This document shows positions 37,086 through 46,596 of a stretch of 64,000 nt of DNA, in pieces (the stretch's first letter is position 1; each line of letters starts with the position of its first letter). The notes beneath the pieces were generated by a model, which saw nothing but the letters and a program-made list of their open reading frames with translations, had not been told where the DNA came from and made no database searches. Origin of the DNA: Microbacterium sp. MPKO10 (GTDB taxonomy: Bacteria; Actinomycetota; Actinomycetes; Actinomycetales; Microbacteriaceae); assembly GCF_026107415.2 (NCBI RefSeq), contig NZ_JAPCHX010000006.1, positions 248,001-312,000 of the forward strand. Reading direction: 5' to 3'. The position numbers and the translations under genes were made by a program.

Positions 37086-38581
37086 CAGCATCCGTTCCCT
37101 GGGTTCTCTTCGCACCACGTTCGCAATTGCTTGACGGCCTTCTCGTGGTCCTCATTTGTCGTCGAGAAGACGGTCTCACCGGTGGAGAGATTGACGGTGA
37201 CGAAATAGAGCCAGTCACCGTCCGCCGGATTGACGGCGGCGTCAATTGCGAGGTCGCCCGGGCTCGCGATGGGACCGATAGGCAGCCCCTTGTGCTTGTA
37301 CGTGTTCCACGGGCTGTCCGACTCGAGCGCCTCTTTGCTCGACCACACGGAGTCACTGCCGTTGTCGACACCGTATTGTGCTGTCGAGTCCATCTGCAGC
37401 TTCATGCCCGCCTCCAGCCGGTTCTGGATGACACGCGAAACTTTGTAGAAGTCGTCTTTCTGCCGGGCCTCGCGCTGGATGATCGACGCCTCAGTCAGAA
37501 CCTTCTCGCGATTTTCAGGGGCGACATTCGCCTCGTCCAGGGCCTGCATCATTCGGTCGACGAGCCGTTGGATCACGTCGTGCGCGCTCGTGTCGGGTTC
37601 GAACTCGTAGACGGCGGGAAACAGCCAGCCTTCGATGGACGGCGCGGAGTCCGGAATGCCGAAGTCTGTCGGGTCGGATGCCGCCTTGCGCAGATCATCT
37701 ACGGGAATCTCGGTCGCGTCGCTCAGCCGAGTCAGGATCGTCTCGCCAGAGAGACCCTCCTGAATCAGAGCAGTTCGCTCCACCTTGTTGTCCGGGTCTT
37801 GCAACGCGCTGAGCGCTGCCTGTGCGCTCATCTTTTTCTTGAGCGAATACGTCCCCGGCTGGAACGTCGGCTCGGGATTTTGGGTGAGCAGAAGCTGATA
37901 GAACACCTCTGACGTCTTCGTGACGCCCTCGTCTTTCAGCGTGGCGGCGATATCCGTGCCCGTGTCGCCCTCGGAGATGACGATGAGGACTTCTCCGGTG
38001 CCGCTGCCTTCGTAGTCGTTGGATTCTTCCCAGCCCATGACGCTGCGAATCTGCGGCTCGAAAGTGTTCCACACGTAGAATCCGCTGGCCACAATCGCCG
38101 CAACGACGACGATCGGCAGAATCGTCCACAGAATGATGCCCGAGCGCTTTTTGGTCCGTCCGGTCGTTCGAGCTTCCTTCGCTCGTCGCCGACGTTCCGT
38201 GCGGTCCTCGGTCACCGATTGCGAGACGAGCAGGTCGAAGCTGGAGGTGATGGGGTCAGGTGACGCAACAGCGTCCCCATCATCCCCAGCCGGATGCGAT
38301 GCAGTGCCCGCCTGGGGTCCTGTGGCGCCTTGCTCGGCTCCCGGCTCGGAGTCTGCCGCCAGCTCCGCGGCTGCGGCGGAACTGGCGGGTGCAGTGTCGT
38401 CTGCCGGTGACGCGTCAGCGTCCACGGGCTCGTCAGTCGAGGCGGGCGAGCCTGAGTCGCCCTGCTCGGCCGCCCGGCGGGTCCGCCGCTCACGTCGTGT
38501 GAGCGGACGCGCCTCAGGGTCGGGTTCGTCGTTGAACAGATGGCGAAGCGGGTCATCGCCTGATGTGGGGTCAGTGGGCAT
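37085..38581 (-). CDS. mltG: Endolytic murein transglycosylase MltG
   Basis: MltG cuts nascent glycan strands at the membrane and sets peptidoglycan chain length. The 498-aa protein has a long cytoplasmic N-terminal part (residues 1-145) rich in Ala, Asp, Glu and Pro between arginine-rich patches, one membrane helix (about 148-171), a LysM-like region and the YceG catalytic domain with ASIIQREAR, where Glu371 is the likely catalytic residue, then QMDSTAQYGV and GPIASPGDLAIDAAVNP. ATG six bases after ruvX. Confidence 0.94.
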   Translation of the reverse strand: MPTDPTSGDDPLRHLFNDEPDPEARPLTRRERRTRRAAEQGDSGSPASTDEPVDADASPADDTAPASSAAAAELAADSEPGAEQGATGPQAGTASHPAGDDGDAVASPDPITSSFDLLVSQSVTEDRTERRRRAKEARTTGRTKKRSGIILWTILPIVVVAAIVASGFYVWNTFEPQIRSVMGWEESNDYEGSGTGEVLIVISEGDTGTDIAATLKDEGVTKTSEVFYQLLLTQNPEPTFQPGTYSLKKKMSAQAALSALQDPDNKVERTALIQEGLSGETILTRLSDATEIPVDDLRKAASDPTDFGIPDSAPSIEGWLFPAVYEFEPDTSAHDVIQRLVDRMMQALDEANVAPENREKVLTEASIIQREARQKDDFYKVSRVIQNRLEAGMKLQMDSTAQYGVDNGSDSVWSSKEALESDSPWNTYKHKGLPIGPIASPGDLAIDAAVNPADGDWLYFVTVNLSTGETVFSTTNEDHEKAVKQLRTWCEENPGNGC

Positions 38582-38587
38582 ACGAGT

Positions 38588-39073
38588 TCACGATTCCGGG
38601 GGTGTCTCCACTCGGGTTCCAGGTGGTACGGACATCGACCTCTCCGTGTCGATGGCATGTTGCAAAATGATAACGGCCGCAACCTGATCAATGATCTTAC
38701 GGGACTGCTTCTGCGTCCGGCCAGTATCGCGCATCGCTGAATGCGCGGTCACTGTCGACAGGCGCTCATCGACCAGCCGTACAGGACGGCTCGAGGACGC
38801 CGCGAGTCGTTCCGCGAACTGGACGGCATCATCGGTCGACGGCGTGTCGGACCCGGAGAGTGACAGAGGTAATCCGACGACGATCTCGAGTGCATTCTGC
38901 TCGTCGGCGATCGCCACAATACGCGCGATATCCGCTGATCCTGAGGCATCGCGCGCGACAGTCTCCACGGGAGTCGCGAGCACGCCGAGGGGATCGCACC
39001 GCGCAACACCGATGCGGGCCTTGCCCACATCGACGCCGAGACGTACCCCCGTGCGGAAGCCGCCCACGCTCAC
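38588..39073 (-). CDS. ruvX: RuvX/YqgF-family nuclease (pre-16S rRNA processing)
   Basis: RuvX (YqgF) has an RNase H fold; it is linked to 16S rRNA 5'-end processing and is also annotated as a putative Holliday junction resolvase. The 161-aa protein has the first acidic motif RLGVDVGKARIGVARCDP, the middle VVGLPLSLSG and the C-terminal VRLVDERLSTVTAHSAM. GTG start in GTGA overlap with alaS; the alaS-ruvX-mltG-aroE order is typical. Confidence 0.93.
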   Translation of the reverse strand: MSVGGFRTGVRLGVDVGKARIGVARCDPLGVLATPVETVARDASGSADIARIVAIADEQNALEIVVGLPLSLSGSDTPSTDDAVQFAERLAASSSRPVRLVDERLSTVTAHSAMRDTGRTQKQSRKIIDQVAAVIILQHAIDTERSMSVPPGTRVETPPES

Positions 39074-41727
39074 CCCTGAAGGGATGTGACGATGCTCGAC
39101 AGGGCGGCCGTAATCGCCGTGCTGTCCTGACCGCCACCCTGAGCGATGTCGTCCTTGCCGCCGCCCCCGCCGCCGAGGAGCCCCGCCGCTGTGCGCACAA
39201 GCTGTCCCGCGCGCACGCCCTCAGACCGAGCACCCTCATTCGTCGCGACGATGATCACCGGGCGATCATTCACGCTCGCCGCGAGAGCCACGACGGCGGG
39301 GTCGCTGCCGAGACGTTCGCGAATGGCGGTGACGAGCGAGCGCACGTCGTCTGCCGAGCCCATATCGCCGAGTTCTTGCGCGACGACGCGAACTGGTCCG
39401 ACATTGTCAACGGTTGCGAGCAGATCGGGGATCCTCTGCGCCTGTGCGCGAGACTCGAACTCCTTGATCTTCTTCTCCGCCTGCTTCAGATTGGAGACCA
39501 GCTCTGAGATCCGCGCAGGCAGCTGTTCGCGCGGAGTCTTCAGCGACGAGGTCAGTTCGCGTACAATCGCGCGCTCAGCAGCAAGGTCGTCGAAGGCCTC
39601 TAAACCGACGAGCGACTCGACGCGCCTGTTGGTTGACCCCACAGACGATTCGCTCACGAGATTGATCATGCCGATCTCCGCACTCGTCGACACGTGAGTG
39701 CCAGCGCAGAGTTCGCGGGACCAGGGCCCTCCGATGTCGACAACCCGCACAACATCACCGTACTTCTCACCGAAGAGAGCCATCGCCCCGAGGGACTTCG
39801 CCTCATCGAGCGGCATCTCACGTGTGACGACGTCAAGATTGTCGCGAATAGCGTTGTTGGAGATCTCTTCGATCTCAGTGAGCGTTTCGCGCGAAACCGC
39901 CTGGTTCCAGGAGAAATCGAGGCGCAGATATCCGGCCTTGTTGTAGGAGCCGGATTGATGCGCATTGGGTCCGAGGATCTCCCGGAGCGCAGCGTGGATG
40001 ACGTGCGTTCCGGAGTGAGCCTGTCGAGCCCCGCGCCGATAGTCGGCGTCGACGAGCGTGGTCGCTGGCGCATCGACAGAGACAACGCCGTGCGTCACGC
40101 GTACGGTATGACTGATCAGGCCCGTGACAGGCTTTTGCACGTCACGCACCTCCAGTTCGAAGCCGTTTCCCACGATCGTGCCGCGGTCAGCATCCTGGCC
40201 ACCGGATTCCGCGTACAGGGCGGTCTCACCCAGAATGACCTCTGCCGTCTGGCCCTCGGATGCGCTCGTGACTGACGAACCGTCGACGATGATGCCCAGA
40301 ACGCGCGTGTCCGCCGTCAGGTCCGTGTACCCGAGGAAGCGCGTCTCCCCGAGGGCGCGAAAGGCGCTGTAGACGCTCAAATCGGCGACCTGCGACTTCT
40401 TGCTCTTCGCGTCGGCCTTCGCACGCTCTTTCTGCTGCGTCATGAGCGAGTCGAATGCCTCGCGATCTACGCTGAGTCCGGCCTCGTCCGCGATCTCCAG
40501 GGTCAGGTCGATCGGAAACCCGTAGGTGTCGTGCAGGAGGAACGCCGTATCGCCCGCGAGAGTTTTACGGCCCGAGGACTTCGATGACTCAACGGCCAGG
40601 TCGAGGATCGTCGTGCCACTTGCCAACGTGCGCAGGAAGGTCTCCTCCTCACCGAAAGCTGCCTGCGAAATGCGATCGTAGTCGCGCTCCACCTCGGGGT
40701 ACGACGCCTTCATCGCATCGCGTGATGCGCCGAAGAGCTCGGGGAATGTCGCCCCGTCCACTCCCAGAAGACGCATGGCCCGGATGCTGCGACGCAGAAG
40801 TCGCCGCAGAATATAGCCGCGGCCCTCGTTCGACGGTGTGACACCGTCGCTCATGAGCATGAGAGACGAGCGGACGTGGTCGGCGATGACGCGCATGCGC
40901 ACGTCGTCTTCATGGTCGCTGCCATAGCGGCGCCCAGAGAGCTCGGCTGCCCGGTCGAGGACGGGCCGCACTTCGTCGATCTCGTACATGTTCTCGACGC
41001 CCTGGGTGAGAAACGCAACGCGTTCCAGACCCATCCCGGTGTCGATGTTCTTCGAGGGCAGCTCGCCGACGATGTCGAACTCTGTCTTGCTGCGCACATT
41101 CTCGATCGCGTACTGCATGAACACGAGGTTCCAGATCTCCACGTAGCGATCGTCGTCCGTCGCCGGGCCGCCGTCTGCGCCGTAGGCCGGGCCGCGGTCG
41201 AAGAAGATCTCGGAGCAGGGTCCAGCCGGCCCAGGGTGACCTGTCGACCAGTAATTGGTGTCCTTGTCCAGTCTCTGGATCCGCTCGTCCGGGAGCCCGG
41301 CAATGCGCTTCCAGAGTGCGATCGATTCGTCATCGTCCTTGTACACGGTGACCCAGAGATCCCGGGGATCGAAGCCGATTCCGCCGGCCGACTCGGACGT
41401 CGTCAGCAGCTCCCAGGCGAAGCCGATCGCCTCTTCCTTGAAGTAATCACCGAACGAGAAGTTCCCGTTCATCTGGAAGAACGTGCCGTGGCGCGGTGTT
41501 TTGCCGACCTCTTCGATGTCGTTCGTTCTGATGCACTTCTGCACACTCGTCGCACGCGGGAACGGCGCGGGGATCAGTCCGGTGAGGTATGGGATGAACG
41601 GCACCATACCGGCGATGGTGAACATCACCGTCGGGTCCTCACTCACGAGAGAGGCGCTCGGAACGACCGTGTGCCCTCTCTCCCCGAAGTAATCAAGCCA
41701 GCGCTGACGGATCTCGGAAGTCTTCAT
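39070..41727 (-). CDS. alaS: Alanyl-tRNA synthetase
   Basis: AlaS charges tRNA-Ala and edits mischarged Ser/Gly. The start at 41725-41727 (MKTSEIRQRWLDYFGERGHTVVPSASLV) matches the family N-terminus; upstream reading runs into another gene. The 885-aa product contains the class-II core, the editing-domain zinc ligands in HSGTHVIHAAL and CAGTHV, and the C-terminal DHHA1 domain with a glycine run (LLGGGGGGKDDIAQGGG). The ribosome site is weak (GGACAT). Confidence 0.96.
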   Translation of the reverse strand: MKTSEIRQRWLDYFGERGHTVVPSASLVSEDPTVMFTIAGMVPFIPYLTGLIPAPFPRATSVQKCIRTNDIEEVGKTPRHGTFFQMNGNFSFGDYFKEEAIGFAWELLTTSESAGGIGFDPRDLWVTVYKDDDESIALWKRIAGLPDERIQRLDKDTNYWSTGHPGPAGPCSEIFFDRGPAYGADGGPATDDDRYVEIWNLVFMQYAIENVRSKTEFDIVGELPSKNIDTGMGLERVAFLTQGVENMYEIDEVRPVLDRAAELSGRRYGSDHEDDVRMRVIADHVRSSLMLMSDGVTPSNEGRGYILRRLLRRSIRAMRLLGVDGATFPELFGASRDAMKASYPEVERDYDRISQAAFGEEETFLRTLASGTTILDLAVESSKSSGRKTLAGDTAFLLHDTYGFPIDLTLEIADEAGLSVDREAFDSLMTQQKERAKADAKSKKSQVADLSVYSAFRALGETRFLGYTDLTADTRVLGIIVDGSSVTSASEGQTAEVILGETALYAESGGQDADRGTIVGNGFELEVRDVQKPVTGLISHTVRVTHGVVSVDAPATTLVDADYRRGARQAHSGTHVIHAALREILGPNAHQSGSYNKAGYLRLDFSWNQAVSRETLTEIEEISNNAIRDNLDVVTREMPLDEAKSLGAMALFGEKYGDVVRVVDIGGPWSRELCAGTHVSTSAEIGMINLVSESSVGSTNRRVESLVGLEAFDDLAAERAIVRELTSSLKTPREQLPARISELVSNLKQAEKKIKEFESRAQAQRIPDLLATVDNVGPVRVVAQELGDMGSADDVRSLVTAIRERLGSDPAVVALAASVNDRPVIIVATNEGARSEGVRAGQLVRTAAGLLGGGGGGKDDIAQGGGQDSTAITAALSSIVTSLQG

Positions 41728-41761
41728 ATGTCCGTTCGTTCGTGAGTGATGTGACGGGAGT

Positions 41762-41995
41762 TCACCGTTTGTTGAGGTCGTCGATCGCCGCTTCGGCATC
41801 TTCGACGAGAGAGTCGATCGTCTCGCGCAGCTCAATCTCGCGCTCGCGATAGGCCTCGGCCACCGTGTCGGTGAATTCACGCATCTTGGCGTCGACATCG
41901 GCGAAGAACTCGCGGCCGCCTTGGGTCTGGTTGACCTTGTGGGCGACAACGAATCCCGTCGCGATCCCCACGAGAAGCCACAGCAGGTTCTTCAT
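41762..41995 (-). CDS. Small membrane-anchored protein
   Basis: A 77-aa protein: one membrane helix at residues 3-19 (LLWLLVGIATGFVVAHK) and an amphipathic, acidic-basic helical tail likely to form a coiled coil. Of two close ATGs I take the second (41993-41995), because GAGGAG is six bases upstream of it but touches the first. A protein of this kind between rpsD and alaS is common in Actinobacteria. Function unknown; it resembles general YtxH-like or DUF948-like anchors. Confidence 0.8.
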   Translation of the reverse strand: MKNLLWLLVGIATGFVVAHKVNQTQGGREFFADVDAKMREFTDTVAEAYREREIELRETIDSLVEDAEAAIDDLNKR

Positions 41996-42079
41996 CGTCA
42001 TCTCCTCGTCGAATATTCCTCGAAGTCCTCGACAATCCTACCCGCTGCGTATGCGCGTCACGGAGTGCCCCAAAACTAA

Positions 42080-42107
42080 AGAGGGCCACGGCGAACCGTG
42101 ACCCTCT
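42080..42107 (-). terminator. Rho-independent terminator of rpsD
   Basis: Arms AGAGGG+CACGG and CCGTG+CCCTCT with one C-A mismatch around a CGAA tetraloop, followed on the minus strand by TTAGTTTTGG. It is 14 bases after the rpsD stop and separates rpsD from the alaS-aro unit. Confidence 0.8.
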
Positions 42108-42120
42108 CAGAGTGCTGAGA

Positions 42121-42744
42121 TCAGCGAGCTGCGTAGTACTCGACGACCAGCTGGACCTCACAGGTCACGGGAATCTCGGCGCGCTTGGGGTGACGAACGA
42201 GACGTGCCTGGAGCTTGTCCAGCTCGACCTCGAGGTAACCGGGAACCTTCGGCAGAACCTCGGCGTGGCCGCCTGCTGCCGCGACCTGGAAGAGCTCGCT
42301 CGACTCGCTGCGCGACTTGACGTGGATGAGCTGGCCCTCTTTCACGCGGAACGAGGGGCGGTCGACGATCTGGCCGTCGACGAGGATGTGACGGTGAACG
42401 ACCATCTGCCGAGCCTGGGCCGTCGAACGGGCGAGGCCCGAGCGCAGCACGAGCGCATCGAGACGCGTCTCGAGGATCTCGACGAGGTTCTCACCGGTCA
42501 GTCCCTGACGGCGACGCGCTTCTTCGAAGGCGATCTTGAGCTGCTTTTCGCGAATGCCGTACTGGGCGCGAAGACGCTGCTTCTCCTTGAGACGGACGGC
42601 GTAGTCGGAGTCGGCCTTGCGCTTGGTGCGACCGTGCTCACCGGGAGCATAGGGGCGCTTCTCCATGTGGCGGGCGGCCTTCGGGGTCAGGGCGACGCCG
42701 AGGGCGCGCGAGAGGCGCGTCTTGGAACGGGACGTGTTTGACAC
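42121..42744 (-). CDS. rpsD: 30S ribosomal protein S4
   Basis: S4 nucleates assembly of the 30S body by binding 16S rRNA and in some bacteria represses its own mRNA. The start is GTG at 42742-42744 with AAAGGA four to five bases upstream; the product is 207 aa, reading VSNTSRSKTRLSRALG as its N-terminus. The S4 RNA-binding domain (LETRLDALVLRSGLARSTAQARQMVVHRHI) is intact. Stand-alone location beside rarA and alaS, away from the rpoA operon. Confidence 0.97.
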   Translation of the reverse strand: MSNTSRSKTRLSRALGVALTPKAARHMEKRPYAPGEHGRTKRKADSDYAVRLKEKQRLRAQYGIREKQLKIAFEEARRRQGLTGENLVEILETRLDALVLRSGLARSTAQARQMVVHRHILVDGQIVDRPSFRVKEGQLIHVKSRSESSELFQVAAAGGHAEVLPKVPGYLEVELDKLQARLVRHPKRAEIPVTCEVQLVVEYYAAR

Positions 42745-42784
42745 GGGGTCCTTTCGGTATGAATTCTCTAACAGTGCTTTGCGA

Positions 42785-42800
42785 GTGCGCGCGAGCGCAC
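42785..42800 (-). promoter_or_regulatory. Hairpin in the rpsD 5' leader
   Basis: A perfect six-base stem GTGCGC/GCGCAC closed by a four-base loop lies about 40 bases upstream of the rpsD GTG in the 176-base rarA-rpsD gap. A TAGGAT hexamer (minus strand, about 42903-42908) could be the -10, giving a leader of about 150 bases. Such a leader could host S4 autoregulation, but I recognise no known S4-binding structure. Confidence 0.3.
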
Positions 42801-42920
42801 GGCAGGGCAGAGGGATCAGCCAGGACGTTCGGCTACAGAACGGTTCCCGTAAACACAGACGAGTACGCAGCCGCACGCGCTCGCCTGGTTGAGGCCAACG
42901 AATATCCTAACACGGGCAGG

Positions 42921-44252
42921 TCAGGACCCCGTACCGCGGATGATGCGCAGCAGCTTAGCGAGCCGCGACGACACCTCCCGTTCATGTCCATGCTGCGTCG
43001 GGCGATAATACTGACGGTCGAGGAGCTCGTCTGGAAGGTACTGCTGCCGTGACACTCCGAGTTCGGAGTCGTGAGGATATACATAGCCTTTTCCATGGCC
43101 CAGCCGCTTTGCTCCCGGATAGTGCGCATCGCGCAGGTGCACGGGAACGCGCCCAATGCGGCCGTTCCTGACATCGGCGATGGCTTCGTCGATACCGATG
43201 TTCGAGGCATTGGACTTCGCTGCCGTCGCAAGGTAGACCACGGCCTCCGCGAGGGGGATGCGCCCTTCGGGCATACCGATGAACTGCACGGCGTGCGCGG
43301 CGGCGACGGCTACCTGAAGTGCTTGCGGGTCGGCCATCCCGACATCCTCAGAGGCCGAGATCACGATCCGTCTGGCGATGAATCGCGGGTCCTCCCCCGC
43401 TTCAATCATGCGGGCCAGGTAGTGCAGCGCGGCATCCGGATCTGACCCCCTGATGGATTTGATGAAGGCGCTGATCACGTCGTAATGCTCATCGCCGTTC
43501 TTGTCGTACCGCAGCAGTGCTCGGTCGACGGCTTGAGCGACGACGTCATCGGTGATGACGGGAGAATCGGAGTCGGCAGACGCCGAGACAGCGGCAGCTT
43601 CGAGTGCAGTGAGGGCCCGACGCGCGTCACCCGAGGCAAGTCGGATGATGGCGTCACGGGCGTCGCTTTCGAGCGCCACGCGGTCGCCCAGGCCACGCTC
43701 GTCGCGCACTGCGCGATCGACAAGTTCGCCGAGATCGTCATCACTGAGCTGCTCAAGCGTGAGGAGAAGCGAACGTGACAGAAGCGGAGAGATCACTGAG
43801 AACGACGGGTTTTCTGTCGTCGCCGCGACGAGGATCACCCAGCCATTCTCCACACCGGGCAGAAGGGCATCTTGCTGGGCCTTTGTGAACCGGTGGATCT
43901 CGTCGAGAAAGAGGACGGTCGACAGCCCGTACAGGTCGCGGCTGTTCAACGCCTCTTCCATGACACGGCGGACGTCCTTCACCCCGGCCGTCACTGCTGA
44001 AAGTTCGACGAAGCGGCGCCCTGACGAATTGGCTATGGACTGCGCAATCGTCGTCTTGCCCGTCCCCGGCGGCCCCCACAGAATGACGGACGTCGACCCA
44101 GAAACACCCGCGGAGTCGCTGGCGAGGGCAACGAGGGGCGAACCAGGTGTGAGCAGGTGCTTCTGACCGGCGACCTCCTCGAGTGACCGCGGGCGCATAC
44201 GGACGGCCAGGGGCACATTCGACTGCTGATACGCCGTGCCGGTGTTCGCCAT
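42921..44252 (-). CDS. rarA: Replication-associated recombination protein RarA
   Basis: RarA (MgsA) is an AAA+ ATPase related to clamp-loader subunits that acts at stalled forks. The 443-aa protein has Walker A GPPGTGKT (residues 60-67), Walker [20 protein letters not shown], sensor [17 protein letters not shown], and the C-terminal tetramerisation domain with [27 protein letters not shown]. No Shine-Dalgarno precedes its ATG, but TAGCCT lies six bases upstream, so the transcript is probably leaderless. It diverges from the cyclophilin gene. Confidence 0.96.
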   Translation of the reverse strand: MANTGTAYQQSNVPLAVRMRPRSLEEVAGQKHLLTPGSPLVALASDSAGVSGSTSVILWGPPGTGKTTIAQSIANSSGRRFVELSAVTAGVKDVRRVMEEALNSRDLYGLSTVLFLDEIHRFTKAQQDALLPGVENGWVILVAATTENPSFSVISPLLSRSLLLTLEQLSDDDLGELVDRAVRDERGLGDRVALESDARDAIIRLASGDARRALTALEAAAVSASADSDSPVITDDVVAQAVDRALLRYDKNGDEHYDVISAFIKSIRGSDPDAALHYLARMIEAGEDPRFIARRIVISASEDVGMADPQALQVAVAAAHAVQFIGMPEGRIPLAEAVVYLATAAKSNASNIGIDEAIADVRNGRIGRVPVHLRDAHYPGAKRLGHGKGYVYPHDSELGVSRQQYLPDELLDRQYYRPTQHGHEREVSSRLAKLLRIIRGTGS

Positions 44253-44258
44253 GCCGAT

Positions 44259-44264
44259 AGGCTA
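44259..44264 (-). promoter_or_regulatory. Candidate -10 box for leaderless rarA
   Basis: TAGCCT on the minus strand, six bases (ATCGGC) before the rarA ATG. The lack of any purine-rich ribosome site supports a leaderless start. A TTGCCT 15 bases further upstream could be a closely spaced -35. Confidence 0.5.
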
Positions 44265-44296
44265 CCGGCTGCGGCTGACAGGCAAGACGGTAGGCT

Positions 44297-44326
44297 TTGC
44301 ACCGCGCGTCAACTCCCCCGTAAAGT
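44297..44326 (+). promoter_or_regulatory. Promoter of the cyclophilin gene
   Basis: TTGCAC (44297-44302) and TAAAGT (44321-44326) with 18-base spacing, in the divergent gap between rarA and the cyclophilin gene. The expected start is near 44333, leaving a leader of about 73 bases. Confidence 0.5.
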
Positions 44327-44405
44327 TCTTCTGGGTAGCGTCGCGGCTTCATCCGCGGCAATCCGGCCGCGCATCAGGGCGTCGGTCATCACGTTGGAGG
44401 AATCT

Positions 44406-45185
44406 GTGGCCCCAAGCAAGCACGATGAGAAGAAGGCGCGCATCGAGCGCGCTCGGCTCCGCGCATTCCAAGCACGTCAGACGGTGCACGATCACCGACG
44501 CAAACGCCGCATCCGAGACAACTGGCTGGCCGGAGTGCTCGTCGTCCTCGTCGCCGTCGGCGCGAGCTTCGCGCAGGTCTTCTACTTCACGGAAGGACCG
44601 GGCAACCCCGAGGCGAGTGCAACTCCGACTCCGACAGCATCCGCGTCGCAGTACACAAAGCCGGATGCCTCTCTTGCCGAGAATCGCGAGTGGACAGGCG
44701 AGATGACAATCAATGACATTCCGCTCGGCATCTCACTCGATGGTGCTGCGGCCCCTCAAGGTGTGGCCAACATGGTGTACCTGAGCCAGGAGGGCTTCTA
44801 CGCCGGGCTGACCTGCCACCGCCTCACGACGACGGACGGGTTCGGGGTGCTGCAGTGCGGTGACCCGAACGGCGATGGCAGCGGCGGTCCCGGCTATAGC
44901 TGGGGGCCGATCGAGAATGCGCCTCAGGACGACTTCTATCCTGCAGGGACGATCGCGATGGCCCGCCAGGGTGGTAACGGTGACAGCATGGGTAGTCAGT
45001 TCTTCATCGTGTACGAGGACACCACGATTCCGTCGGACGAAGCCGGCGGATACACCGTTCTCGGCACGGTCACGAGTGGACTCGACGAACTGACAAAGGC
45101 AGTGATTTCCCAGGGAACCGCCGACGGTTCTGCAGATGGTCCACCTGCAGTCAAAACAGTGATCGGCGGGATAACGGTTCAGTAG
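44406..45185 (+). CDS. Membrane-anchored peptidyl-prolyl isomerase (cyclophilin)
   Basis: Cyclophilins catalyse cis-trans isomerisation of Xaa-Pro bonds. The start is GTG at 44406, with GGAGGA four bases upstream; the 259-aa product has a charged coiled-coil N-terminus, a membrane helix at about residues 40-60, a Pro/Ser/Thr/Ala linker, and an extracellular cyclophilin domain (about 95-259) with FYAGLTCHRLTTTDGFGVLQCGDPNGDGSG, TIAMARQGGNGDSMGSQFFIVYED and GYTVLGTVTSG. The usual FHR core reads CHR. Likely helps folding of exported proteins. Confidence 0.93.
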   Translation: MAPSKHDEKKARIERARLRAFQARQTVHDHRRKRRIRDNWLAGVLVVLVAVGASFAQVFYFTEGPGNPEASATPTPTASASQYTKPDASLAENREWTGEMTINDIPLGISLDGAAAPQGVANMVYLSQEGFYAGLTCHRLTTTDGFGVLQCGDPNGDGSGGPGYSWGPIENAPQDDFYPAGTIAMARQGGNGDSMGSQFFIVYEDTTIPSDEAGGYTVLGTVTSGLDELTKAVISQGTADGSADGPPAVKTVIGGITVQ

Positions 45186-45238
45186 AGTCGGTCCCGTACG
45201 GCTGGCGCGCATAATAGGCTGGGAGTTCAGTCCCGCAC

Positions 45239-45254
45239 GACCGTGAGCACGGTC
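45239..45254. repeat. Short palindrome before the DUF349 gene
   Basis: GACCGTG and CACGGTC arms separated by two bases, 24 bases upstream of the DUF349 start and 53 bases after the cyclophilin stop. It lies downstream of a TAGGCT hexamer (45215-45220) that could be a -10, so it may be an operator or a 5' leader hairpin. There is no T-run to make it a terminator. Confidence 0.3.
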
Positions 45255-45278
45255 ACGATCACGACGAGGTAGAGGCAC

Positions 45279-46508
45279 GTGGCAGAGACACAAGAACAAC
45301 CGTGGGGTCGCGCAGACGAGACGGGAACTGTGTTCGTCCGCGAGGGAGACGACTGGCGAGAAGTCGGGCAGTTTCCGGACGGTACCCTGGATGAGGCGCT
45401 CGGATACTTCGAGCGCAAGTTCACCGATCTCGAGGGACAGGTGTCTCTGCTGGAGCAGCGTGCGAAGCGCGGAGCTCCAGCGAAGGACATCGCCCGAGCC
45501 GTCGCACGCCTGACTGAGACTCTGCGGGAGCCGAGTGCTGTTGGCGACATCGCGTCCCTGCGAGCACGCGTCGCCGCACTGGACACGACGGTTGACGAAC
45601 TCAGCGAGCAGCAGCAGGCTGAGGCGGAGGCCGCCCAGCAGACGGCGATCGCCGAGCGGGAAAGCATCGTCACCGAGATCGAAGAACTTGCATCGATGGA
45701 TCCGGGCCGCGTGCAGTGGAAACAGATGACAGCCCAGGTGAATGATCTGTTCGCCCGCTGGCAGACGCACCAGCAAGATGGTCCGAGACTTCCGAAGTCA
45801 CAGGCGAATGCGCTCTGGAAGCGATTCCGTACGGCCCGCAGCACAATTGAGCAGGAGCGACGGGCGTTCTTCGCCGAGCTTGATGTTCAGCACCGCGAGG
45901 CGAAGCAGCAGAAGCAGCGACTGATCGAAGAGGCTCAGGCCCTCGTACCCCGCGGCATCGACGGCGTTCCTGGCTACCGTCGTCTCCTCGACGAGTGGAA
46001 GCGGGCCGGCCGCGCGGGGAAGAAGCAGGACGACGCCCTGTGGGCCCGTTTCAAGGCAGCAGGCGACGAGATCTATGCGGCGAAAGCCGAAGTCGATGCC
46101 CGGGATGAAGCCGAATATCGTGAGAACTATGAGCAGAAGCTTGTTCTTCTGGAGGAGGCCGAGCCGCTTCTGACCGAGAAGAATCTCGACACGGCGAAGT
46201 CGAAGCTTCTGAGTATTCAGCGCCGCTGGGAGGAGATCGGTCGGGTTCCCCGCGATAAGGTCAAGACGGTCGAAGACCGGCTGCGGAAGGTCGAGCAGGC
46301 CGTGCGCACGCTCGACGAAGAGAATTGGCGGAAGAACAACCCGGAGACCAAAGCCCGCACGGAAGGGCTTGCCGCGCAGCTGCACGAGTCGATCGCCAAG
46401 CTGGAAGCGGAGCTGTCAGACGCCGAGGCCTCCGGCGACGCCAAACGAATCGACGAGGCCTCTGAGACGCTGCGCACTCAGCGTGAATGGCTCAAAGCGA
46501 TCGATTAG
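45279..46508 (+). CDS. DUF349 coiled-coil protein
   Basis: A 409-aa cytosolic, strongly charged helical protein made of DUF349 repeats (for example LFARWQTHQQDG...LWKRFRTAR, LLDEWKRAGRAGKKQDDALWARFKAA, LLSIQRRWEEIGRVPRDKVKTVEDRLRKVE), with coiled-coil heptads throughout and no membrane segment. GTG start with GAGG six bases upstream. DUF349 proteins are widespread in Actinobacteria but without an agreed role. The cyclophilin-DUF349 order suggests co-expression; a link to Rel across the convergent gap is only positional. Confidence 0.92.
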   Translation: MAETQEQPWGRADETGTVFVREGDDWREVGQFPDGTLDEALGYFERKFTDLEGQVSLLEQRAKRGAPAKDIARAVARLTETLREPSAVGDIASLRARVAALDTTVDELSEQQQAEAEAAQQTAIAERESIVTEIEELASMDPGRVQWKQMTAQVNDLFARWQTHQQDGPRLPKSQANALWKRFRTARSTIEQERRAFFAELDVQHREAKQQKQRLIEEAQALVPRGIDGVPGYRRLLDEWKRAGRAGKKQDDALWARFKAAGDEIYAAKAEVDARDEAEYRENYEQKLVLLEEAEPLLTEKNLDTAKSKLLSIQRRWEEIGRVPRDKVKTVEDRLRKVEQAVRTLDEENWRKNNPETKARTEGLAAQLHESIAKLEAELSDAEASGDAKRIDEASETLRTQREWLKAID

Positions 46509-46596
46509 TCATCCACACGGGTGACGGTGACACGAGGTTTTCCACACCTGTGACCGTGTGCTCCACGCTGCGGCGGGTTTCGGCGACGATGAAGGT

